From: Streptomyces sp. NBC_01669
GTDB taxonomy: Bacteria > Actinomycetota > Actinomycetes > Streptomycetales > Streptomycetaceae
NCBI RefSeq assembly: GCF_026339735.1
Contig: NZ_JAPEQG010000001.1
Location: forward strand, 6,532,501 to 6,596,500
Length of the DNA: 64,000 bases
Reading direction: 5' to 3'
Both the position numbers and the translations under genes were made by a program. The notes under the pieces are model-generated. The model was not told the origin of the DNA, did no database searches, and worked only from the letters and a program-made list of their open reading frames with translations. Positions within the stretch are counted from its first letter, which is position 1; each line of letters starts with the position of its first letter. Below, in pieces: positions 22,454 through 31,547 of this stretch.

Positions 22454-25123
22454 TCACAGCCCGTACTTCTCCCGGGCCTCCTTGACCGCGGACGCGGTCA
22501 CCTCGCCGCGCCGCGCCAGCTGGGCCAGTGCCGCGACCGTGATCGACTGCGCGTCGACCCCGAAGTGGCGGCGGGCCGCGTCACGCGTGTCGGACAGACC
22601 GAAGCCGTCCGTGCCGAGCGAGGACCAGTCCTGCTCCACCCACTGGCTGATCTGGTCCGGCACCTGCCGCATCCAGTCGCTGACCGCGAGGACCGGGCCC
22701 GGTGCGCCTTCCAGCGCCTGGGTCACGTACGGCACCCGCTGCTCGCCGTGGAGCAGCGCCTCGTCGCACTCCAGCGCCTCGCGGCGCAGCTCACCCCAGG
22801 ACGTGGCGGACCAGACGTCGGCCGTGACACCCCAGTCCGCGGCGAGCAGTTCCTGGGCCTCCAGGGCCCAGTGGATCGCCGTGCCGGAGGCAAGCAGCTG
22901 CACGCGCGGCGCGTCCGCCGTGGCGGGCGTGCCCTCCTTGAAGCGGTAGAGGCCCTTGACGATGCCCTCCTCGACGCCTTCCGGCATCGCGGGCTGCGGC
23001 TTGGGCTCGTTGTAGACCGTCAGGTAGTAGAAGACGTTCTCGGCCTCGGGGCCGTACATCCTCCGCAGACCGTCCTTGACGATGACCGCGATCTCGTAGG
23101 CGAACGCCGGGTCGTAGTTGAGCGACGCAGGGTTGGTGGCCGCGATCAGGTGCGAGTGGCCGTCCGCGTGCTGGAGCCCCTCACCGGTCAGGGTGGTCCG
23201 GCCCGCGGTGGCGCCGACGATGAAGCCCTTGCCGAGCTGGTCGGCGAGCTGCCACATCTGGTCGCCGGTCCGCTGCCAGCCGAACATCGAGTAGAAGATG
23301 TAGAAGGGGATCATCGTCTCGCCGTGCGTCGCGTACGACGTGGCGGCGGCGATGAAGTCGGCCATGGCCCCGGCCTCGGTGATCCCCTCGTTGAGGATCT
23401 GGCCGTCCTTGGCCTCCTTGTAGTACATCAGCTGGTCGCGGTCGACCGGCTCGTACGTCTGGCCCAGCGGCGAGTAGATACCGGCCGACGGGAACAGGGA
23501 CTCCATGCCGAAGGTGCGGGCCTCGTCCGGGACGATCGGAACCCAGCGCCTGCCGGTCTCCTTGTCCCGCATCAGGTCCTTGACCAGGCGCACGAAGGCC
23601 ATCGTGGTGGCCATCTCCTGCTTGCCGGACCCCTTCTTCAGCGCGGCGAACGCCCGCTCCTCCGGCTCGGGAAGCGCCACCGCGTGCACCCGGCGGGCCG
23701 GGGCGGGGCCGCCGAGGGCGGCGCGGCGCTCCTGGAGGTAGCGGACCTCGGGGGAGTCGGCGCCCGGGTGGCCGTAGGGCACCAGACCGTCGTCGAAGGC
23801 GCTGTCCGGGATCGGGAGACCGAGCAGCTCGCGCATGCCCTTGAACTCGTCGATCGACAGCTTCTTCATCTGGTGGTTGGCGTTCTTGGACTCGAAGCCC
23901 TTGCCGAGCGTGTAGCCCTTCACCGTCTGGGCGAGGATCACGGTCGGCGCGCCCTTGTGCTCGACGGCCGCCTTGTACGCCGCGTACACCTTGCGGGCCT
24001 CGTGGCCGCCGCGGGAGGTGTAGAAGCACTCGGCGATCTTCGCGTCCGTGAGCAGTTTCGCCAGCTCGGCGAGGGCGGGCTCGGCGCCGAAGAAGTGCTC
24101 GCGGATGTACGCGACGTCGCGGGTGGCGTACGTCTGGAACTGGGCGTCCGGGACCTCCCGGAGCCTGCGGACCAGCGCGCCGGTGGTGTCCAGCTGGAAC
24201 AGCTCGTCCCAGGCGTTGCCCCAGAGCGTCTTGATGACGTTCCAGCCGGCCCCGCGGAACGCGCCCTCCAGCTCCTGGACCACCCGGAAGTTGGCGCGGA
24301 CCGGACCGTCGAGGCGCTGCAGGTTGCAGTTGATGACGAAGGTCAGGTTGTCGAGCTGCTCACGCGCCGCGAGGGCGAGGGCTGCGGTCGACTCGGGCTC
24401 GTCCATCTCGCCGTCGCCCAGGAAGGCCCAGACGTGCGAGTTCGACGTGTCCTTGATGTTGCGGTTGGTCAGATAGCGGTTGAAGCGCGCCTGGTAGATC
24501 GCCGCGAGCGGGCCGAGGCCCATCGAGACGGTGGGGAACTCCCACAGCCAGGGCAGCCGCCGCGGGTGCGGGTAGGACGGCAGACCGTCGCCGCCCGCCT
24601 CCTGACGGAAGTTGTCGAGCTGCTGCTCGCTGAGCCGGCCGTCGAGGAAGGCGCGGGCGTAGATGCCGGGGGAGGCGTGGCCCTGGATGTAGAGCTGGTC
24701 GCCGGAGCCGTCCCCCTCCTTGCCGCGGAAGAAGTGGTTGAAGCCCGTCTCGTACAGCCAGGCTGCGGAGGCGAAGGTGGCGATGTGGCCGCCGACGCCG
24801 AACCGGGAGCCACGGGTGACCATCGCGGCCGCGTTCCAGCGGTTCCAGGCGGTGATCCGGGACTCCATCTCCAGGTCGCCGTCGAACGCGGGCTCGGCGG
24901 CGGTCGGGATGGAGTTGACGTAATCGGTCTCCAGCAGCTTGGGCAGCGCGAGACCGGCGCCCTCGGCGTGCTGCAGCGAGCGGCGCATCAGGTACGCGGC
25001 GCGGTGCGGGCCCGCGGCCTTGGTGACGGCATCGAGGGAGGCCGCCCATTCGGCGGTCTCCTCCGGGTCACGGTCCGGGAGCTGGTCGAGCTCGCTCGGA
25101 AGCTTTCCTACGGGGTCGGTCAT
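22454..25123 (-). CDS. aceE: Pyruvate dehydrogenase E1 component, homodimeric type
   Basis: Thiamine-diphosphate enzyme that decarboxylates pyruvate and acetylates the lipoyl group of E2. Its 889 residues match the AceE length of proteobacteria and actinobacteria. GDGEMDEPES (about 232-241) with the downstream Asn is the ThDP/Mg motif; GHANSQG-like and HADGHSHL sections of the family are also present. The ATG at 25123 is preceded by a GGAG-rich ribosome site. It is transcribed alone, with a 17-base palindrome about 100 bases upstream and a GntR gene 260 bases upstream on the same strand. E2 and E3 are supplied by sucB/lpd or paralogues elsewhere. Confidence 0.96.
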   Translation of the reverse strand: MTDPVGKLPSELDQLPDRDPEETAEWAASLDAVTKAAGPHRAAYLMRRSLQHAEGAGLALPKLLETDYVNSIPTAAEPAFDGDLEMESRITAWNRWNAAAMVTRGSRFGVGGHIATFASAAWLYETGFNHFFRGKEGDGSGDQLYIQGHASPGIYARAFLDGRLSEQQLDNFRQEAGGDGLPSYPHPRRLPWLWEFPTVSMGLGPLAAIYQARFNRYLTNRNIKDTSNSHVWAFLGDGEMDEPESTAALALAAREQLDNLTFVINCNLQRLDGPVRANFRVVQELEGAFRGAGWNVIKTLWGNAWDELFQLDTTGALVRRLREVPDAQFQTYATRDVAYIREHFFGAEPALAELAKLLTDAKIAECFYTSRGGHEARKVYAAYKAAVEHKGAPTVILAQTVKGYTLGKGFESKNANHQMKKLSIDEFKGMRELLGLPIPDSAFDDGLVPYGHPGADSPEVRYLQERRAALGGPAPARRVHAVALPEPEERAFAALKKGSGKQEMATTMAFVRLVKDLMRDKETGRRWVPIVPDEARTFGMESLFPSAGIYSPLGQTYEPVDRDQLMYYKEAKDGQILNEGITEAGAMADFIAAATSYATHGETMIPFYIFYSMFGWQRTGDQMWQLADQLGKGFIVGATAGRTTLTGEGLQHADGHSHLIAATNPASLNYDPAFAYEIAVIVKDGLRRMYGPEAENVFYYLTVYNEPKPQPAMPEGVEEGIVKGLYRFKEGTPATADAPRVQLLASGTAIHWALEAQELLAADWGVTADVWSATSWGELRREALECDEALLHGEQRVPYVTQALEGAPGPVLAVSDWMRQVPDQISQWVEQDWSSLGTDGFGLSDTRDAARRHFGVDAQSITVAALAQLARRGEVTASAVKEAREKYGL

Positions 25124-25221
25124 GATCGCCGCCTTCCGGAGAGGAGGGGGGTGGAGAAAGGCCCTGACTGGCAGGACAGGGCAATGGGGCCGGTGGGCCC
25201 GCGGAGTGAACTGTAAGGCGC

Positions 25222-25238
25222 TGATCGATGATCGATCA
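25222..25238. promoter_or_regulatory. Perfect palindrome in the aceE promoter region
   Basis: TGATCGATGATCGATCA has two 8-base arms around a central G. It lies 99-115 bases upstream of the aceE start in a locally AT-rich stretch, so it is a strong operator candidate, perhaps for the neighbouring GntR protein. Confidence 0.55.
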
Positions 25239-25383
25239 AAGGATGAAGAGCAAAACTTCTCGATATGAAGAAATTGGCATCCGGTGCCCTGTTTCGCGGC
25301 ACGGAGTGACGTCGGAAATGGGATGAAACCGGGCGCCCGGCTGCACGCTTGAGCGCCCGACCACGCATCTGCTTACCTGGCTC

Positions 25384-26007
25384 TCAGGCGCGCGGCGCGC
25401 ACCCCAGGACATGCGCCTTCACCAGCAGGCCGATGTCCGGGTCCTTGCGCAGGAACGCGTCGATGAGCGCCTCGTGCTCCTCCGCGTACGACTTCTGCAC
25501 CGTCCCCAGCCACCGGATCGAGAGCGCCGTGAACACCTCGATGCCCAGCCCCTCCCAGGTGTGCAGCAGTACGGCGTTCCCCGCGGCCCGCACCAACTCC
25601 CGGTGGAACGCCACCGTGTGCCGCACCTGCGCCTCGCCGTCGGCCAGCCGGTCGGCCTCGTACAGCGCCGCCACATGCGGCGACAGCCGCGAGCAGTCCT
25701 CGCCGAGCACCGGAGCCGCCAGCTCCGCCGCGATCTGCTCCAGACCGGCCCGTACTGGGTAGGACTCCTCCAGGTCGGCGGCGGTCAGATTCCGGACCCG
25801 TACACCCTTGTTGGGCGCCGACTCGATCAGCCGGAGGGTCTCCAGCTCCCGCAGCGCCTCGCGTACGGGCGTCTGGCTGACCTCCAGTTCCGTGGCGATC
25901 CGGCGCTCCACGATCCGCTCGCCCGGCTTCCAGCGCCCGCTGACGATCCCGTCCACGATGTGCTCGCGGATCTGTTCGCGCAGCGAGTGGACGACGGGCG
26001 GGGTCAT
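25384..26007 (-). CDS. GntR/FadR-family regulator next to aceE
   Basis: 207-residue regulator with an N-terminal winged helix (about 8-70; WKPGERIVERRIATELEVSQ and TPVREALRELE) and an FCD domain (about 85-200). The ATG at 26007 gives MTPPVVHSLREQI. It lies between aceE and sucB on the same strand, suggesting a role in pyruvate or dicarboxylate control, analogous to PdhR in enterobacteria but not demonstrably orthologous. A perfect TGTCTAGACA palindrome sits 63 bases upstream of its start, probably its own operator. Confidence 0.88.
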   Translation of the reverse strand: MTPPVVHSLREQIREHIVDGIVSGRWKPGERIVERRIATELEVSQTPVREALRELETLRLIESAPNKGVRVRNLTAADLEESYPVRAGLEQIAAELAAPVLGEDCSRLSPHVAALYEADRLADGEAQVRHTVAFHRELVRAAGNAVLLHTWEGLGIEVFTALSIRWLGTVQKSYAEEHEALIDAFLRKDPDIGLLVKAHVLGCAPRA

Positions 26008-26069
26008 GAGGGCTCCTTCGGGGAAACCGGTGCTGCCGATCCGACCGGTGCGGGCGAGACAACCGGTGG

Positions 26070-26079
26070 TGTCTAGACA
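26070..26079. promoter_or_regulatory. Candidate autoregulatory operator of the aceE-linked GntR gene
   Basis: TGTCTAGACA is a perfect 10-base palindrome, 63-72 bases upstream of the GntR start; FadR-type sites are often TGT/ACA-flanked. Confidence 0.55.
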
Positions 26080-26084
26080 ATACG

Positions 26085-26125
26085 GCGGCGCCCCCGCCCG
26101 GAAGGGGTCCGGACGGGGGCGCCGC
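26085..26125. terminator. sucB terminator hairpin
   Basis: GCGGCGCCCCCGCCCGG pairs with its complement (one mismatch/bulge) around a 7-base loop, 28 bases after the sucB stop codon. Confidence 0.75.
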
Positions 26126-26152
26126 TGGTGAGGCTGGTTACAACCGTGGTGC

Positions 26153-27907
26153 TCAGAGGCCGAGCTCGACCTCGAACTCGCCGGCCTCCAGGATCGCCTT
26201 GACCGCAGTCAGGTAGCGGGCGGCGTCCGCACCGTCCACCAGACGGTGGTCGTAGGAGAGCGAGAGGTACGTCATGTCGCGGACACCGATGACGGTGCCC
26301 TCGGCGGTCTCGATGACCGCCGGACGCTTGACGGTGGCACCGATGCCCAGGATGGCGGCCTGGTTCGGCGGCACGATCACGGTGTCGAACAGCGCACCGC
26401 GCGAGCCGGTGTTGCTGATGGTGAAGGTGGCACCGGACATGTCGTCCGGCGTCAGGCCGCCGCCGCGGGCCTTGCCGGCCAGCTCGGCGGTCTTCTTCGA
26501 GATACCCGCGATGTTCAGGTCGCCCGCACCCTTGATGACCGGCGTCATCAGACCCTTCTCGGCGTCCACGGCGATGCCGATGTTCTCCGAGTCGAAGTAC
26601 GTGATGGTGCCCTCGTCCTCGTTGATCCGGGCGTTGATGACCGGGTGGGCCTTCAGCGCCTGGGCCGCAGCCTTCACGAAGAACGGCATCGGGGACAGCT
26701 TGACGCCCTCGCGGGCGGCAAAGGCGGCCTTCGCCTGGTTGCGCAGCTTCATCAGCTTCGTGATGTCGACCTCGACGACCGAGGTCAGCTGGGCCTGCGA
26801 GTGCAGCGCCTTCATCATGTTGTCGCCGATGACCTTGCGCATGCGGGTCATCTTGACCGTCTGACCGCGCAGCGGGGACGCCTCCAGCTTCGGCGCCTTC
26901 GCGGCTGCCGGGGCAGCCGCGACGGGGGCCGGAGCGGCAGCGGCGGCCTTGGCGGCCTCCGCGGCGGCGACGACGTCCTGCTTGCGGATACGGCCACCGA
27001 CGCCGGTGCCCTTGACCGCACCGAGGTCGACACCGCTCTCGGAGGCGAGCTTACGGACCAGCGGCGTGACGTACGCGCCTTCGTCGGCGGCCGCAGCCGG
27101 AGCCACCGGGGTGACCGGAGCCGGAGCAGCGACCGGAGCCGGGGCCGGGGCGGCGGGCGCCGCCGGAGCCGGGGCGGCCACGGGGGCCGGGGCGGCCACG
27201 GGGGCCGGGGCGGCCACGGGGGCCGGGGCGGCCACGGGGGCCGGAGCGGCCACGGGGGCCGGAGCGGCCGGAGCCGGGGCAGCCGCCGGGGCGGCACCCG
27301 CGGCACCGATGACGGCGAGCTTCGCGCCGACCTCGGCGGTCTCGTCCTCGGCGACCACGATCTCCAGCAGCACACCGGAGACCGGGGCGGGGATCTCGGT
27401 GTCGACCTTGTCCGTGGAGACCTCGAGCAGCGGTTCGTCCTCCGTGACCGCCTCGCCGACCTCCTTCAGCCAGCGGGTGACGGTGCCCTCGGTGACGCTC
27501 TCGCCGAGCGCCGGGAGGGTGACGTCCGTACCGGCGGCGCCACCGGCCGGGGCAGCAGCCGGAGCCGCGGCCACGGGGGCGGCGGGGGCCTCCGCGACCG
27601 GCGCCGGAGCGGCAACCGGAGCGGCCGCGGGCTCGGCGGCCGGAGCCGCGGCCGGGACGGCTGCACCCCGGCCGTCGTCGATGACGGCCAGCTCGGCGCC
27701 GACCTCGACGGTCTCGTCCTCGGCGACCTTGATGGACGCGAGGATGCCGGCGGCGGGCGCCGGGATCTCGGTGTCGACCTTGTCGGTCGAGACCTCGAGC
27801 AGCGGCTCGTCGGCCTCGACGCGCTCGCCCTCGGCCTTCAGCCAGCGGGTGACAGTGCCCTCGGTGACGCTCTCGCCGAGCGCCGGAAGGGTTACGGAAA
27901 CCGACAT
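26153..27907 (-). CDS. sucB: Dihydrolipoamide acyltransferase (E2), two lipoyl domains
   Basis: Acyltransferase core of 2-oxoacid dehydrogenase complexes; in actinobacteria this type (TIGR02927) serves both pyruvate and 2-oxoglutarate complexes. The 584 residues hold lipoyl domain 1 (about 1-78, Lys43 in TDKVDT), lipoyl domain 2 (about 127-203, Lys167), a long Ala/Pro linker (about 208-285), the E3/E1-binding domain (about 287-325) and the catalytic domain (about 345-584) with HRLVDG. The linker is built from 18-base DNA repeats. The gene follows lpd by 60 bases on the same strand. It is a substrate of LipB/LipA. Confidence 0.95.
   Translation of the reverse strand: MSVSVTLPALGESVTEGTVTRWLKAEGERVEADEPLLEVSTDKVDTEIPAPAAGILASIKVAEDETVEVGAELAVIDDGRGAAVPAAAPAAEPAAAPVAAPAPVAEAPAAPVAAAPAAAPAGGAAGTDVTLPALGESVTEGTVTRWLKEVGEAVTEDEPLLEVSTDKVDTEIPAPVSGVLLEIVVAEDETAEVGAKLAVIGAAGAAPAAAPAPAAPAPVAAPAPVAAPAPVAAPAPVAAPAPVAAPAPAAPAAPAPAPVAAPAPVTPVAPAAAADEGAYVTPLVRKLASESGVDLGAVKGTGVGGRIRKQDVVAAAEAAKAAAAAPAPVAAAPAAAKAPKLEASPLRGQTVKMTRMRKVIGDNMMKALHSQAQLTSVVEVDITKLMKLRNQAKAAFAAREGVKLSPMPFFVKAAAQALKAHPVINARINEDEGTITYFDSENIGIAVDAEKGLMTPVIKGAGDLNIAGISKKTAELAGKARGGGLTPDDMSGATFTISNTGSRGALFDTVIVPPNQAAILGIGATVKRPAVIETAEGTVIGVRDMTYLSLSYDHRLVDGADAARYLTAVKAILEAGEFEVELGL
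27176..27270. repeat. 18-base tandem repeat in the sucB linker
   Basis: About five copies of CGGGGGCCGGGGCGGCCA, with A/G changes in the last copies. On the coding strand each encodes VAAPAP, so the repeats form the flexible arm between lipoyl domain 2 and the peripheral-subunit-binding domain. It is a coding repeat, not a CRISPR or mobile element. Confidence 0.9.
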
Positions 27908-27967
27908 GGTTTCAGTTGCTCCTTACGAAAGTGCGGAAGTAGGTCGGTCGTCGCGCCCGGGACTGGA

Positions 27968-29356
27968 TCAGTCGTGGGAGTGGAGGGGCTTGCCGGCCAG
28001 GGCCAGGTGGGCCTCGCCGAGCGCTTCGCTCTGCGTCGGGTGGGCGTGGATGAGCTGCGCGACCTCGGCCGGCAGCGCCTCCCAGTTGTAGATCAGCTGG
28101 GCTTCGCCGACCTGCTCGCCCATACGGTCACCGACCATGTGGACGCCGACCACGGCACCGTCCTTGACCTGGACGAGCTTGATCTCGCCCGCGGTCTTGA
28201 GGATCTTGCTCTTGCCGTTGCCCGCAAGGTTGTACTTCAGAGCGACGACCTTGTCCGCGCCGTAGAGCTCCTTGGCCTTGGCCTCGGTGATGCCCACGGA
28301 AGCGACCTCGGGGTGGCAGTACGTCACCCGGGGGACACCGTCGTAGTCGATCGGGACGGTCTTCAGACCGGCCAGCCGCTCCGCCACCAGGATGCCCTCG
28401 GCGAAGCCGACGTGCGCGAGCTGCAGCGTCGGGGCCAGGTCGCCCACGGCCGAGATGGTCGGAACGTTGGTCTGCATGTACTCGTCGACGAGGACGTAGC
28501 CGCGGTCCATCGCGACGCCGGCCTCCTCGTAACCCAGACCCTGCGAGACCGGGCCGCGGCCGATCGCGACCAGCAGCACCTCCGCCTCGAACGTCTTGCC
28601 GTCGGCGAGGGTCACGCGGACACCGTCCTGCGTGTACTCGGCGCTCTGGAAGAACGTACCGAGGTTGAACTTGATGCCGCGCTTGCGGAAAGCGCGCTCA
28701 AGAAGCTTCGAGCTGTTCTCGTCCTCGACCGGAACGAGGTGCTTCAGACCCTCGATGATCGTGACGTCGGTGCCGAAGGACGTCCACGCCGAGGCGAACT
28801 CGACGCCGATGACGCCGCCGCCCAGGACGATCGCGGACTTCGGGACGCGGTCCAGCTTCAGCGCGTGGTCCGAGGAGATGATCCGGTTGCCGTCGATCTC
28901 CAGGCCCGGCAGCGACTTCGGCACGGAGCCGGTCGCCAGGAGCACGTGGCGGCCCTGGATGCGCTGGCCGTTCACATCCACCGAGGTGGGGGAGGAGAGC
29001 CGTCCCTCACCCTCGACGTAGTGCACCTTGCGGGAAGCGATGAGACCCTGCAGGCCCTTGTACAGGCCCGAGATCACGTCGTCCTTGTACTTGTGGACGG
29101 CCTCGATGTCGATGCCCTCGAAGGTGGCCTTGACGCCGAACTGGTCGGCCTCGCGTGCCTGGTCGGCGATCTCGCCGGCGTGCAGCAGCGCCTTCGTGGG
29201 GATGCAGCCGTTGTGCAGGCAGGTGCCGCCGACCTTGCCCTTCTCGATCAGAGCGACGTCCAGGCCCAGCTGCGCTCCGCGCAGGGCCGCGGCGTAACCG
29301 CCGCTACCACCGCCGAGGATCACTAGGTCGAAAACGGTGCTGGCGTCGTTCGCCAC
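27968..29356 (-). CDS. lpd: Dihydrolipoyl dehydrogenase (E3)
   Basis: FAD enzyme that reoxidises dihydrolipoyl groups with NAD+. The 462-residue protein has the FAD motif GGGSGGYAAA (residues ~14-23), the redox disulfide in GGTCLHNGCIPTK, the NAD motif GGGVIGVEFA and the catalytic HAHPTQSE near the C-terminus. The GTG at 29356 has a perfect GGAGG ribosome site 8 bases upstream; a longer frame to 29494 lacks one. It leads an lpd-sucB operon and has a 16-base palindrome in its leader. Confidence 0.96.
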   Translation of the reverse strand: MANDASTVFDLVILGGGSGGYAAALRGAQLGLDVALIEKGKVGGTCLHNGCIPTKALLHAGEIADQAREADQFGVKATFEGIDIEAVHKYKDDVISGLYKGLQGLIASRKVHYVEGEGRLSSPTSVDVNGQRIQGRHVLLATGSVPKSLPGLEIDGNRIISSDHALKLDRVPKSAIVLGGGVIGVEFASAWTSFGTDVTIIEGLKHLVPVEDENSSKLLERAFRKRGIKFNLGTFFQSAEYTQDGVRVTLADGKTFEAEVLLVAIGRGPVSQGLGYEEAGVAMDRGYVLVDEYMQTNVPTISAVGDLAPTLQLAHVGFAEGILVAERLAGLKTVPIDYDGVPRVTYCHPEVASVGITEAKAKELYGADKVVALKYNLAGNGKSKILKTAGEIKLVQVKDGAVVGVHMVGDRMGEQVGEAQLIYNWEALPAEVAQLIHAHPTQSEALGEAHLALAGKPLHSHD

Positions 29357-29532
29357 GTCACGTCCTCCATGCATGTGCGCCGTACGCCGGGCCCCGTCGC
29401 TGGGGGATGACCGGCCGGTCGGCTGGTGTTCGGCCGCTTTTGTTATTCGGCCCTGTGGTGGGGGCCCTGTCCTGCCGAGAACCCATCTTCGCACTTGTTG
29501 ACGGTGGGCGGGACGCGGGGCCCGGGTCCGAG

Positions 29533-29548
29533 ACGGATGATCATCCGT
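29533..29548. promoter_or_regulatory. Perfect palindrome upstream of lpd
   Basis: ACGGATGATCATCCGT is a perfect 16-base palindrome, 177-192 bases before the lpd start. Its core GATGATC also occurs in the aceE palindrome at 25222, which may or may not be meaningful. Confidence 0.5.
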
Positions 29549-29694
29549 TCCGGATGGTTACTGCTGCGTAGAGATTGGTAGGAGCGGCGAGAAGCGCCGC
29601 GGTCGAAAGGGTGGTGGTGGGAGACGGGTGGGTGTGCGGATTTCGTTGAGAGCGAAACCTGCGCGCATCGTGCGGCGATGCCGACGAGTGAACA

Positions 29695-29728
29695 CGTACG
29701 GCCCCGGACGTATGCCCGGGGCCGTACG
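29695..29728. terminator. pepA terminator hairpin
   Basis: CGTACGGCCCCGG pairs with its complement around an 8-base loop, 13 bases after the pepA stop codon. Confidence 0.8.
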
Positions 29729-29740
29729 CACGGAGCATCC

Positions 29741-31285
29741 TCAGCCGAGGTCCCCGGCAGCGGTGCGCTCCGCCAGCTTCACCAGCGTGCGGACCGCGGA
29801 ACCGGTGCCGCCCTTCGGCGTGTAGCCGTACGGCGCGCCCTCGTGGAAGGCCGGACCCGCGATGTCCAGGTGCGCCCAGGCGATGCCCTCGCCCACGAAC
29901 TCCTGAAGGAACAGACCGGCCACCAGGCCGCCGCCCATCCGCTCACCCATGTTGGCGATGTCGGCGGTCGGGGAGTCCATGCCCTTGCGCAGGTCGGCGG
30001 GGAGCGGCATCGGCCAGGAGGCCTCGCCGACCTCCCCGGCGATCTCGTGGATGGACGTACGGAAGGCGTCGTCGTTCGCCATGATGCCGAAGGTGCGGTG
30101 GCCCAGCGCCAGGACCATCGCTCCGGTCAGGGTCGCCACGTCGACGATCGCGTCCGGGTTCTCCTCACAGGCGCGGGTCAGCGCGTCGGCGAGGACGAGC
30201 CGGCCCTCGGCGTCCGTGTTCAGCACCTCGACGGTCTTGCCGCTGTACATGCGCAGCACGTCACCCGGGCGGGTGGCGCTGCCGGACGGCATGTTCTCGG
30301 CGAGCGCCAGCCAGCCGGTGACGTTGACCTGGAGGCCGAGACGGGCGGCCGCGACGACGGTCGCGAACACGGCGGCGGCGCCGCTCATGTCGCACTTCAT
30401 CGTCTCGTTGTGACCGGCCGGCTTCAGCGAGATGCCGCCCGAGTCGTAGGTGATGCCCTTGCCGACCAGGGCCAGGGTCTTCTCCGCCTTCGGGTGCGTG
30501 TAGGCGAGCTTCACCAGGCGGGGGCCGTGGGTCGAGCCCTGGCCGACGCCCAGCAGACCGCCGAAGCCGCCCTTGACGAGCGCCTTCTCGTCGAGGACCT
30601 GCACCTTGATGCCGTGCTCCTTGCCGGCGGCCGTGGCCACGGCGGCGAAGGACTCGGGGTACAGGTCGTTCGGCGGGGTGTTGATCAGGTCGCGGGCGCG
30701 GTTGATCTCCTCGACGAGCGCGGTGGCACGCTCTGCGGCCGCCTTGAACGCCTTGTCGCGCGGCTTGCCGCCGAGCAGGGCGACCTCGGCGAGCGGCAGC
30801 TTGGCGCCGTTGCCGTTCTTCTTGTCCTTCGGCGCGAGCTTGTTCTCGCCGCCCTGGTACGCGGTGAAGGCGTACGCGCCGAGCAGTGCGCCCTCGGCGA
30901 CGGCCTCGGCGTCCTCGACAGACGTGATCGGCAGCGCGAAGCCGGCCTTCTTCGAACCGGTCAGCGCACGCGCGGCGGAACCGGCGGCGCGGCGCAGTGC
31001 CTCGCCGTCGAATGCCGCGTCCTTCTCCGGGACCGGACCGAGTCCGACCGCGATGATGACCGGGACCTTGAGACCGTCCGGCGCGTGGAGCTTGGTCACT
31101 TCGCCCTCGGCACCGGAGGTGCCCAGGGTCTCCAGGACGGTGGCGAGCTTTCCGCCGAACGCCTTGTCCACGGCCTCGGCGCCCGGTGCGACGACCGGGC
31201 CCTTGGCTCCCTTGGCGACGCCGACGACGAGTGCGTCGGCGCGCAGCGTCGCCGCACCGGCAGTGCTGAGAGTGAGAGCAGTCAC
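29741..31285 (-). CDS. pepA: Leucyl aminopeptidase (M17)
   Basis: Cytoplasmic dizinc/manganese exopeptidase that removes N-terminal residues. The 514-residue protein carries the M17 signature NTDAEGRLVLAD and metal-ligand regions GKGITYDSGG and MKCDMSGAAA, all in the C-terminal catalytic half (about 190-510); the N-terminal alpha/beta domain covers about 10-165. Start is a GTG at 31285. It is on the same strand as lpd but separated by a terminator, so it is likely monocistronic. Also relatives act as DNA-binding architectural proteins in E. coli; nothing shows that here. Confidence 0.95.
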   Translation of the reverse strand: MTALTLSTAGAATLRADALVVGVAKGAKGPVVAPGAEAVDKAFGGKLATVLETLGTSGAEGEVTKLHAPDGLKVPVIIAVGLGPVPEKDAAFDGEALRRAAGSAARALTGSKKAGFALPITSVEDAEAVAEGALLGAYAFTAYQGGENKLAPKDKKNGNGAKLPLAEVALLGGKPRDKAFKAAAERATALVEEINRARDLINTPPNDLYPESFAAVATAAGKEHGIKVQVLDEKALVKGGFGGLLGVGQGSTHGPRLVKLAYTHPKAEKTLALVGKGITYDSGGISLKPAGHNETMKCDMSGAAAVFATVVAAARLGLQVNVTGWLALAENMPSGSATRPGDVLRMYSGKTVEVLNTDAEGRLVLADALTRACEENPDAIVDVATLTGAMVLALGHRTFGIMANDDAFRTSIHEIAGEVGEASWPMPLPADLRKGMDSPTADIANMGERMGGGLVAGLFLQEFVGEGIAWAHLDIAGPAFHEGAPYGYTPKGGTGSAVRTLVKLAERTAAGDLG

Positions 31286-31547
31286 GGTGGTGAAATCTCG
31301 CTTCCGTTGAGTTCGTTGTCGGTCGAGGGGTGGGCCGACCGTGCCCGGCGCATCGTAGACGCCGCCGCAATGTGCCGGGAATGAGCCTACGCGCGCCTTT
31401 GCTGCGGTATCACGGCGGCGGGCCGTCTACGGTCCGTTCCGGCGGTACGCCTCCGGCCCCCGGCCGGTCCGCGTCGGGGGCCGCGGGGGCGCAACCGGCC
31501 CGGGAAGTAGGGTCGGTCGGAGGTGCCGGAGCGAGTGGGGGAGAGCG

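Larger units (their letters stand above)
29357..29740. other. 384-base gene-free stretch between pepA and lpd
   Basis: Holds the pepA terminator (29695-29728) and the lpd promoter/leader, including a 16-base palindrome at 29533-29548. No coding frame with streptomycete codon bias was recognised on either strand. Confidence 0.7.

Noticed and set aside
21248..25216. Very long plus-strand open frame opposite aceE
   Set aside because: It is the antisense frame of a real GC-rich gene; composition is Val/Arg/Gly-rich with no family motif, whereas the minus strand encodes AceE.
27176..27270. Possible CRISPR-like array
   Set aside because: Tandem 18-base units without spacers, fully in frame with SucB.
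26246..29326. Plus-strand frame of over 1000 codons opposite sucB and lpd
   Set aside because: It spans two genes and a promoter region and shows only the complementary pattern of lipoyl and linker repeats.
29678..31384. Plus-strand frame opposite pepA
   Set aside because: Shadow of the M17 peptidase gene.
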